Below, piece by piece: positions 14,213 to 24,100 of a stretch of DNA of 64,000 nucleotides. This stretch comes from Antedon mediterranea (lineage: Eukaryota; Echinodermata; Crinoidea; Comatulida; Antedonidae). The stretch is taken from positions 6,163,001 to 6,227,000 of the forward strand of contig NC_092670.1 in assembly GCF_964355755.1 (NCBI RefSeq), in the 5' to 3' direction. Numbering within the stretch: the stretch's first letter is position 1; the number at the start of each line of letters is the position of its first letter. Both the position numbers and the translations under genes were made by a program. Below the pieces are notes generated by a model. The model made no database searches. It saw nothing but the letters and a program-made list of their open reading frames with translations, and was not told where the DNA came from.

Positions 14213-14488
14213 CGCTCCTACTTTCTGCTATATACATATATAGTATGTTGTTTTGTAGAGCACTCTTCAGTTCGAAACGGTGCATTTTTGTTGTGAATAC
14301 TATTAGCATTTTGCAAAGCACGCTCGTTGAGCTTGTGCACTCTTTGTGTTCATAATTAGTGTACTATGTCCCGCATACCTGGCTCAGCCTATATATTGTG
14401 CCAGTTCTGCGGTACATTTCATTTCGAAACCTGAGCTGCACTGACGAGATCTAATAAGATCGAAACAGTACTGTCTGCAGATTGGGTG

Positions 14489-14515
<27 letters not shown>
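14180..14515 (+). repeat. segment bounded by two (TA)n microsatellites
   Basis: A ~0.28 kb sequence lies between (TA)n tracts at about 14180-14210 and 14490-14515. It contains tcgaaac at three places and ends with the hammerhead-like motif at 14436-14480. Matching TA tracts at both ends suggest a mobile unit that inserts into or carries TA repeats. No protein coding. Confidence 0.5.
14436..14480 (+). ncRNA. candidate hammerhead self-cleaving ribozyme
   Basis: All core parts are present in order. Stem I is ctgca (14436-14440) with tgcag (14476-14480). The CUGANGA core is ctgacga (14441-14447). Stem II is gatct/agatc (14448-14452 and 14457-14461) with loop aata. GAAA is at 14462-14465. A short stem III acag/ctgt (14465-14468, 14471-14474) has a two-base loop. 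The cleavage triplet GUC is 14473-14475. Outside stem I, acc and ggt can pair again across an internal loop. Very short stem III is known from retroelement-associated hammerheads. No catalytic test is possible here. Confidence 0.7.
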
Positions 14516-14519
<4 letters not shown>

Positions 14520-14680
14520 TGTTTTTTTTTGTTTCGGTTGATTTTGCATTACATTTGATAATTTTCAGTTTTGTAAACCACTGTCAATGTTTATAATAAA
14601 TTACGAAAATTATTAGATTTTTTTTTTAATTTTCTTTTAATTTTGTTAATTAAATTTTGCAGAAACTCTGGAAGAAAGGT

Positions 14681-14722
14681 AGGCCTATATCGGAAAGTCA
14701 TGCCTATATCGGAAAGTCGAAT
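14681..14722. repeat. short direct repeat
   Basis: The phrase gcctatatcggaaagtc occurs twice with a spacing of about 21 bases. No gene context. Confidence 0.6.
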
Positions 14723-15290
14723 TTAGTAATATTGGTTGTGTATTGAAGATAATTTAATTTTGCGGGAAAGGACAGAATTGAAGTACCCGCTGATACGTAA
14801 ATATGATTTATAATTATTTTGGTAACAAAAGAACAAAAGCAAAATATAACGAGATTAAGCCTTATAAAAGACCAAGGTTCTTTAAGCCTGGTTTCACCTG
14901 AACAAAAGAGCTTTTTTAAAAAGATGACAAAAGAGTATAATACATAAATAAAACTTCAAATTTGGTTAAAAGCATGGAACAATTAAATTCCTTTGAACTG
15001 GTCAACCGTACATCAGAAACACGTAAAAATAATAGATATGAACCTATTGAGCGAACCTTCAAAATAGAAACAAAAATGCATTAATATGATATTTACTGCG
15101 ATATTGGTGATTTAACATCACTACAGTCTCACAAATATTTATTTTTAAAACATATGCAGTGTTTCTGGGATGCACGGTTTTTTAGGAATCGGGCATTATC
15201 TGAGGTCAAAGGTCAATTGACCTCAAATCTTAAAGGTTGTAATACCAAGTTTTATGCCTCTAACCAAATTTGAAGTATGTTGGGTCACTG

Positions 15291-15451
15291 ACTCTGTCTA
15301 CACTATCAAACGAGTTTGACAAAAAAAGTGTGATGTGCCTAATTATAGCAGTGATGTGCTTAAATATGGTAGTGATAATGACATCATCATATCCATATAT
15401 GGGCACATCACACTTTTTTTGTCACATAAAGTTTGATGGTGTAGACAGAGC
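15291..15451. mobile_element. MITE, TTAA-type family, copy A
   Basis: Inverted termini: actctgtctacactatcaaa at the left and tttgatggtgtagacagagc at the right. Inner arms carry gtgtgatgtgcc and gggcacatcacac around a centre with tagtgatatg-like text. Same build as the copies at 24509, 28605, 34111 and 56396. The TTAA target duplication is not preserved in this copy. Confidence 0.75.
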
Positions 15452-16321
15452 TTATGGAGCCCCACTATACACATTTAAGTAAAAGATAAGAACAGAAAAG
15501 TAGTAGTAATCAATACAAATATTTTAAAAATGTACTTTTTTAAAAGAGGTCAAAAGAGTATAATACATGAATAAAATCAAAAGAAAAAAAAGCACGGGCT
15601 GATGGGTAGCTAAATAACAACTCGAATGGTGATAAATATTGATTCAGTTTTACTTTGTTACTATTTCTCATTGTTTTGTAGACATATGGAAATTTTCTGT
15701 ACTATTCTTTCTTTCCGTATTTTCTTGTCTCGCGTTTCTCTAAAGTGTGTAAATCAAACGTTTCATACTCTACACTCAATACAAATAAAAGGAGGTGAGC
15801 CTACTTCACTTAATAATCTAAAACCTGATTCAGATACAGATTAAGAACCAGGATGGTACCATTTATCAGACCCATCACAATCAATAAATTCATCCTTTCC
15901 TATGTGCGCATGTTCTAACGTACGTGCGGTTGACGTTTGTTGTGCGGATAACTAACTTTTCATAATTCAGCTGACGAAATAGTCATAATAATGATAACCA
16001 TAACAATAAACATAGTACTGTGATTTTTACATAATTATTATTACTGTATAAAGACAGTGATTATTTACAATAATAATACACATTTTGGGAACACGCCGAA
16101 AGTAGTTTATATCAGCTGCTTCTTTTACTGATTTTTTTCGAGAGCTTCTCAAACTTCTCTTTTTCAAAAGGCCTTGATTTTGACACCACCGACGTCTTTA
16201 TAGTGATTATTTACAAGTACATCTTATTAAAGATGATAAATAACAAGAACATTATTATAATAATTTAGAAAAGTAATGATGAAGCACAAGTAATACCGAA
16301 TAATAAAATACTAAATCAATA

Positions 16322-16582
16322 TTGTTTCATTTTATTCCATCATTTTATGAATATTTAAGGATTTCGACTTACCGATTTCTTACAAGAATAATGAAAAACG
16401 AAAACAGAATGTTAATTTGTATAGGGCTATATAAATATTTGTTGATGGATTCAAACATGTACTACAAATGGAGAGAAGCATTATATACCAATAGATTTTG
16501 GTCCTCTCTCCTTCATCTTTTTTTGTCGTCAAATGTATTATACCATATGGACAATTGTCTGAAATAAAAGTTGAATTGAATT
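16322..16582 (+). mobile_element. possible LINE 3' remnant
   Basis: Non-coding stretch ending in gaaataaaagttgaattgaattgg, the tail type seen at 5040-5107. Lies just downstream of the sulfotransferase stop (which reads on the minus strand). Weak: only the tail supports it. Confidence 0.3.
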
Positions 16583-16761
16583 GGTCTAAGTTACCATGGG
16601 TGCTATAATAAGCAATACAAAATGATAAACAATGTGCAAAGGATGATAATAAATTTTAAAAAAACATTTTGATCGGGTGCACTGATTAGGTTCGATTTTT
16701 TATCGTCATTTATTATTCTAGAAATGTTTTCTTTTATGTTTAACTGGGCGTATAGGTATGG

Positions 16762-19425
16762 TTAGGCTAGAAACAGGGACTCTAATATGTCTGTATTTAT
16801 TTTTGAATCCATCAGTTTCATAAAAACAGTAGCATCTTTAATAAGATTTGCACAAAATTGATTTTCTCTTGGTGTTAAGTATTGACGGATTTGTGGGCTG
16901 CGAAGTAGACCGTCACTATATCCACCAATGCACTTCTCCGTTGTTTCTTTCTTCAACTCTATAAAATGTTCCAGATCGGCCGAAAACGAATCGCCGTATT
17001 CCGATACTTTTCTCCAAAATGTTTGATTAAAATAATTGTATAAAGTGACGTCTGCGCTATTCCAAGCTCGAATCTTTTCTCTTAGTTGTCTACTCATCAT
17101 GGTTCTTTTATTTCTTATCTTCTTTGAAATGTAAAGCATATCTTTGAATTGCCAACATAATAATTTTCTTAATAGTATTAAAGATTCGTCAAAATATTCA
17201 TTCATCAACACCAAGTCGAATTCGAATTCTAGTTGTTTTAATTTATACTGAATAAATGATTTATCTGCATACCTTGATTTTGGCAAAGCAAGTAGCCTGA
17301 ATTGATCGTTCTGGGTTTTCAAGGATTGTTTAAAACCAGGCGTACGCATATATTTATTCGGGACACGCATGAACTCTTCTATTGGATTTTCAAAGTGTTC
17401 AATGTTTAGTTCTTTAGCCATTTCAAAGAAAACAAACGAAGATTCGAATTGTGCTGAAGGCTCTCGAAGTATTGTAATATAAATTGCGTTTCCAAACACA
17501 AAGTTCATCTCTGGCTTATTGTATATTGTGTGACTAGCTAATATTTTTAGATTGCTTTGGCTTTTCATCATGTCTCTGTTGAACGCTATACGATTCGTTG
17601 TTGATTTATACCTTGGCATTTTTAGGTTCCATTTGTAAGCATACCGTGCGAGTATTGAAGAGACCGTTGAACCTCCAGTTTTGTGAGTCTTTAAAAATAC
17701 AATTCTTGTCGCTGGAGAACACTGTTTATTTGTCGTATTTGAAGAAAGTATGGGCCTAGATGGCAATATGGGCTGGAAAATATACGAAAACAGGGTAAAA
17801 TACACAGTTATAAATGATAATTGAATTGAATTGAATCCAATATGTTATATATTTTTAGTTGCGTGGAAGCGACTCTATAGTTCACTATGTCGGTCGGTCG
17901 GTCTGTCTGTCTGTCTGTCTGTCTGTCGGTCTGTCTGTCGGTCTGTCTGTCGGTCTGTCTGTCTGTCTGTCTGTCTGTCGGTCCGGTATCACTATGCGTT
18001 TTATCGCTTTCTGACCTTATCTTGATATCAGTTTAATCTAGCTAGGTCAATTTTTCACAGTATATTCCTTATGGCCAGGAATCAATGTGGTTATGTTTTC
18101 ACGGTGCGCAATAAAAAATTACGCGGTCTACGCACGATTTAACGAAATCACGTTTGTAATCATATCTTCACAATCATGAATCACAATTAAATAAAATTTG
18201 GTACTCATAAATTTCAGGGCATAAATCATCATATGGCAATACAATTACGTGCGTAGCGCATGTAACGCATGCGCAAGCGCGCTTAACATTTTCAAAATTT
18301 ATTTTCGATGAAATAAGAGTACATTTCAGGCAATTTTAAGCGTTTACAAAATTGCCATGAGTGCGCATATTTTTGCGCGCGCACTGCGCGTTAAATGTTA
18401 TTGCGCACTCTTTTTGCCCGATTTCTGTTTTCTTGACTTACTTTTCAACTCGAAATTACGTTATACGAGCACGTCGAAAGTGACAGGCTACGCACGTGTA
18501 AATTTTAAAAAAATAAATGTTTTTAAACATTTCAACATTTTTAAACATGTTCAGTAATTTCGGTCAGTATAGTTCACTATGTCGGTCGGTCGGTCTCTCT
18601 GTCTGTCTGTCTGTCGGTCTGTCTGTCGGTCTGTCGGTCTGTCTGTCGGTCCGGTATCACTATGCATTGTAGCACGCGACTTAATGGCTGTTGGCCTTGT
18701 TTATAGAGAGAGAGGTAGGCCTACAAAGGAGAGGGAAGAGAGAACCTATTATATTGTTGATTCGTCTATTTGTTTTTTAAATATTTTTATATAGTTTATT
18801 TTATATCATTGTTGTTACTTTGGGAGTACGGAACCTGAACTTTTGTTATAGTGATTAGGTTCACTTTTAGGTTCCTGCCTACTCCCTTAGTTTCTGTGTT
18901 TTGTTTGTTTGTAACTGGTTTTTGGCAATAAATAATAATAATAATAATAATATTGTATACTGTCGTAAAAGTAATCATTCATTATACCACAAAGTGGTAA
19001 ACCATGCTTAGTAAAGTCCATTGTATTGTATACAAAATTGATAATACAGGCTTGTTTGATAATATAAAGTTTGCTGTACACCATTAATTTTGATCCAAAT
19101 TTATTTAAACCAGATTTAATTTTTCTTAATTCGATTCAATTAAGAACAATATGACAATATAAACAATAATAACCGTTTGTAAATGTTGAAGCATGATTAT
19201 ATTTTTATCATTGCGCTTATATTATGATAGCGTACCGTATTCTTTTTTCTAAAATACTATAGCCCTTAACAGTACACAAATAACCTAACTTACAACCATA
19301 CAACCATAATGTAATGTACAACGTACCTTTTTGCTGTCATTTATAACGCTGTAACTGTACATAAATGAAGCTATTATTAAAAAAACGATGATTAGACTCC
19401 CTCCTGTCATAAATACCCGTGTCAT
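16762..19425 (-). CDS. galactose-3-O-sulfotransferase-like Golgi enzyme
   Basis: Predicted to move sulfate from PAPS to galactose 3-OH on glycolipid or glycoprotein in the Golgi lumen (GAL3ST family; the member cannot be told). Exon 2 is 16762-17772. It contains the 5'-phosphosulfate loop FLKTHKTGGSTV (residues ~59-70 of the spliced protein) and the 3'-phosphate site ILREPSAQFESS (~134-145). A 347-codon open frame runs a little upstream of it, but its first 11 codons fall in a pyrimidine-rich acceptor tract ending cag. Exon 1 at 19327-19425 starts atgacacgg, encodes a short cytosolic end and a membrane segment (SLIIVFLIIASFMYSYS), and stops at donor gtacgt with matching phase 0. The joined product is 369 aa with type II topology, normal for the family. 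The 1.55 kb intron holds the TCTG repeats. Confidence 0.85.
17876..17998. repeat. TCTG/TCGG microsatellite, copy 1
   Basis: Degenerate (TCTG)n with tcgg variants between tagttcactatgtcggtcgg and ggtccggtatcactatgc. The same flanks enclose a second array at 18568-18668, so an element or segment with an internal tetranucleotide run was copied about 690 bases away. Its open frame (repeated CLSV/CRSV) is an artefact. Confidence 0.85.
18568..18668. repeat. TCTG/TCGG microsatellite, copy 2
   Basis: Second copy of the array, with the same left flank (tagttcactatgtcgg) and right flank (ggtccggtatcactatgc) as 17876-17998 but fewer repeat units. In the sulfotransferase intron. Confidence 0.85.
18810..18953 (+). 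mobile_element. retroelement 3' end with (AAT)n tail
   Basis: Contains gggagtacggaacctgaac and its partial inverted partner ggttcctgcctactccc, then tttttggcaataaataataataataataa. An (AAT)n tail after aataaa is usual for non-LTR elements. No coding part remains. Confidence 0.4.
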
Positions 19426-20471
19426 CTTTAACAGACTTCTTTCAGCCACAGAGCACATAATACACCGTGATTATGACGGATTGACGGATTGTAGGCCTAT
19501 CATTATACGCTTTGCTAGGGTTACTACTACTAGTCAATAGAGGACGCACTACATTCAGTTTTGTTGAAGACACTTCTACGACATTTATTCCGATTAGGAC
19601 TACTGTATCTTTTTTATTGAGGAGATAAGATGTCGTGGGTCCAACTCTGTATTTAAAGTGCAGAGAAAGTACTCAATATATTAATCCTGGTCAGAATAAA
19701 GGCAAAGTTACCGTATCGTGAATTGTTATTGAATAATAAATCGAATGGAATGGCTCATTCCACATACAAAGTTCATTAATTCAAGAAAGCTACCCATGAT
19801 CTTCAATGAACAAGTATTCCATGGAGTAGGAGTTTCACCACAGTTAAAAGAAGAATTAGAATATCTCTTCGTTCGGTAATTGGTTGATTAACAGGAAAGC
19901 AACTGAATGAACTCTCTCACTCTCGCAACATGTATCTAACTCACCTAACGTGATGCTTACTTTAAGTGAAATAACGAGTATTACTCGTTTAAGCTGCCTC
20001 CTCTAATAGTAATAGATTTTGCGTTTTGGATGTAAAGAATTCCCGGTGTGTTTATGATACGTGTATCAAAGAAAAGAGCTCTCACTAAAGGTAACCCAAG
20101 ATTTACACAACTTAAGGACGACCTCGTGTAAAATTTGGCAAGAAGAATTTTTAAAGTTTTAAAAAAATGGAGTTACGAACATTTTCAAAACCATGTCACC
20201 TCTTCTGCTTATATCTTAGAGAAGATAGACCCAATATAGAAAGCATTTCCTTTGCAAAAAAGGTTTAGTATCTGGCTCTAAATAACCTTCGTTCGCCATG
20301 CGTTAATCATGATTGAACAGAAAACTTCATAGGATGAACTAAAGTCTTGTATAAGGCAAGACAACTTTCAAAATCCACACAAGTAAAGGCTGCCTACCTT
20401 ATAATTTCATTTTGCAACAATCTTACTAACATGCACCGAAAACTTATCCCAAGAAAGCTATGTTACTGCTT

Positions 20472-20523
20472 TGACGTCACAGGGCTTGGACGCGCTTCGC
20501 TGAACATCGCCGGGGGCGGGGCT
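20472..20523. promoter_or_regulatory. CRE and GC box between divergent genes
   Basis: Perfect CRE palindrome tgacgtca (20472-20479) and GC box gggggcggggc (20512-20522) in an otherwise AT-rich spacer. They lie 0.64 kb upstream of the SUMO protease start and 1.05 kb upstream of the sulfotransferase start. Promoter role is inferred from position and motif class. Confidence 0.4.
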
Positions 20524-21157
20524 TAGAAAAATATTAAAATTATGTATTTTCGGCAATTTCCGATTGTTAATAACAAAAAATTATATCAAATATGTGTTCA
20601 GCACAAAAAGTACTTCAAAAATCAACAACTCATATAGGTGTATCTGTGATATTCTTTAAGGCAGGTGTTTTATGTATTTGTTTTGGATTGATAATCGGTA
20701 ACTAATAACTAATTTGATTAATTACAGTTTTCAGGTAAATCAATTTTTCTGTTTATAAAGAAGTAAATAATCATGTGATGTTTGAATGACATATTCAACA
20801 AACTGTTTTGGTTTTTTTCATTATCTTTAATACAAGCCAAGCGGTGGCAGTAGACATAATAAAAATGAAAGCCAACCTGTGGGTGTTTTTGTCAGCATTT
20901 GCCCGCCATATCCACAAGAAGAACAGAGTACAGCCTCAGTCATACGTATATTTTAACCGAAATTATAATCATTGAGAAATAAAAATTTGATACAATTTAT
21001 CTATAAATAAATATACTTTTCTCTTATATTTGTTATTCTAATCATTATTTATCTTTCAAATATGTAATAATTATTAATTAGAATATTGTTAATATTATGT
21101 TTATTGTGTCATTTTCATTTCTGCCATCGTCCATGTTGAATTTCGCGCTTGTTTCCA

Positions 21158-24100
21158 ATGGTGTCGAAATTAAAGAGCGTTTTTAATACATTTCTGGGTC
21201 CTGAAAGACCCAACGTTTCAACCACAACACGAAAACGGAGTTTAGATGAGTATGTTTATGGTTTGATTATATATTTCTATGTAAAAAAATTGATTTTTAG
21301 ACATTAAATCTATAGAAGTCTAGGCCTTACACGGACGTTTGTATTGTTGTTTGATGTTTGTTCCGAGCGGGACACTCACTGCTGATAACGATGTGTATGC
21401 ACATGTCATGTTGTACGCTAGGTGGGCCTACGTAAATCGAAGGCCTGTTTAGCCTTCCTTCTAGGCTATTTTATTCGGTTATGTTAACATTACCTCCTAG
21501 TCGTATGATGAAAAACGTTGGAAATAAAAATTTTAAAAAGTAAGCACAGCATTTTTTATTCGCGTTTTTTATTTTCACGCAGATTTTAATATTATTTTTA
21601 AAAACTAGACATTCTGTACCTGGCCTGGTTCGGTAGGCATAGCCTACTGTAAGCCTAGGCCTACCATGTTTTACTAATAATTATTAAATTCATCAAATTG
21701 CTCTTACTTTAAATTTATTTTTGAATAATTTATCTTATTCTTAGAGAGGTCAGTGAAGATGAAGAAGATGACTATGTGACCCCTAATCTGAAGCGTCCTA
21801 AACTTCACATGTCCCCTAAAGATGCCCCTCCGATAATTAACGGTAAGTTATCCATGTCAATAAGTGACTCCTGCTCTATAATATTGGGTTTGTAGGTACT
21901 GTATAGTATAGCTGAATATATCATTTATCAATGTTATGCACTTGTCAATTGTATGACCCACTATACGACCCCCGGGAGAGGTGCGTCATTTTTCCGATGT
22001 GCGTCATACTTTTGAATACCATGACGCACCCGTGCATCAAAAAGGTGACTTACCTTTAGGTGACCATGACGCACCCATTTTGACGCACTGTGACCATGTT
22101 GTTTATGATATGGTGGGTGGTAAAGTGACGGACATTGACACACCTTGTTCATTGATGCGACGTACCATCTAGGTTTTTTGACGCACACCTGCGTCAGTAA
22201 TTATTTGTAAATGACGCACCCATGACGCACCTCTCCCGGGGGTCATATAGTGGGTCATACAATTGACAAGTGCATTAATGTTATTGAAACACAAAAAGTA
22301 CCTTACTGTAGATGCAATAAAGTAGGCAGTGGCCAAATTTCGAATTACATTTACAATTCAATTTATTGAGAAATGCATGTACACAGGACATTTTAAAACA
22401 CAGTTATTTATTTATTGTGTTCTTTCTTGGCTAAATACTGTACTGTTTGATAATGGAATGCGTAGCATTTGTCTATTTTACACTTTTATGAAAGATAGTT
22501 GTAGTAAATGCATTTAAATTATATTACTGTACTGTATTACAAATTAAAAAAGAAAATTGAATACAGGTAATATTTGTATATTTTGTTAATTTTTAATAAA
22601 TGTTTTATAATTAATTAATTAGGTATAGAAAACGGTACAGAACAAAGTCCACTTGTACGAGTTGCGGAGTGGGTGAAGCAAAAAGCACTGTCATTTAGCG
22701 AGAGTTACTTCTACAGTAAACGTGGTGAAAAACGTATTACAAATACTGTCCCTCGCAATCGGAAGCGTAATTTTGAAGAAATGTATATCTGCAAGCCCAA
22801 ACATAACGGTAGCAGGAGACATCAAACTCCCACAAAATTGTTTGTCGGAGCAAATCGTAAGATCCGGATGTCTGAAGTCATTGTAGAAGATGAACAATCT
22901 GATTCAGAGCAATCATTGTCTGATGAAAATCCTAATCAAAAAGAAGGTTAGATCTCTTTATTTAAAGAATTATTGGATGCATGTTTGATAAATGGTAACA
23001 ATATTAATACTAACTTTGATATTTCTTAAGTGGGAATTGAACCCAAACCTTCAAATTACTGGTGTTCATGCCTCTAGAGCACCGAACTTGTGCTGATGAC
23101 TAGGGGTTAAAGTGGAGCTCCACCCAGAAAATTACTATTTTTCATACATTTCAACTATTATTTTAAAATATCATCCCCCATACTTCATATTTTTTTTAAA
23201 TTGTTTTCAATGAGTACGAGTTTCTTGAAAATCACACCTTTTTGCGTTTTGGGGGGATACCTTCTAATTTCCTATTCTTTTACATGCAAAAGGGGGGTAT
23301 ATTTGAATAATCCTACAAAATTAATTTCTTCAAAAAAAAAAAATTTTTTAATGTAGTTTTATGTAATTTTTCCAGATCTTTCTATTTCTGGTATTGTTAT
23401 CGTGTATACATTGCGCCATTTTGCGTAAATAGACACTTTCCCCCGTTCGGGTCCAATTGGGTTTTTTATTTTGCTAGGGAGTATGATCACGTGACATTTT
23501 TCACAATCACACTACTGCAGCTGGCGATCTGTTATTTTGTCGCGATGTTATTTTTGACGGGCAAAAAGTATATTAAAACATTCTGAATGTGACCCTATCA
23601 TGTTTCACAGTGTAATAATGTGATTATGAGACTATTACTAAAATTTCAAATTTAACGAGATTTAAGAAAGATCTGGTTATATATTCAATAAAGCTAGGCC
23701 TAGGCCTACTAGAGTGTAGGTGTGTACCGATGCTGCTTGGCCTCTAGCTAGGCTTACACTCAGCAGTGAAGTTTGTTCTGCTGGCACCCAACCTCGGCCT
23801 ACCCATATGGGCCATGATAGGGTGCCTGAATAGTTGCTTTTCAGTCAGGCCTAAGCTTCCACATCGCTTTACTACACTTTACTACTCTTGTTCTGTATAG
23901 GATTTTGTGTTTAACAATTCTTAATGTGCGAGAAAACCCAGGAATGATAAATGGGGCGAAACGACCATGAATTTTCAAACCCATAAATGCATATAGGCCT
24001 AGACAAAAATTCAAGGCTAGCTAGGCTGAGTGCCCTGAGCAGATGGCTTAGCTAGGCCTAGGTTAAAGTTAATAAGCAATCTGATAAGATTATTATGCTG

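Noticed and set aside
17773-17805. ATG at 17805 as the sulfotransferase start
   Set aside because: The 11 codons fall in a pyrimidine-rich tract ending in cag, an acceptor that joins in phase to the anchor exon at 19327-19425.
17831-18025. Frame with repeated CLSV/CRSV residues
   Set aside because: Direct translation of the TCTG microsatellite.
21961-22188. Overlapping open frames on both strands
   Set aside because: They lie wholly in the palindromic MITE; mirror-image frames are expected there.
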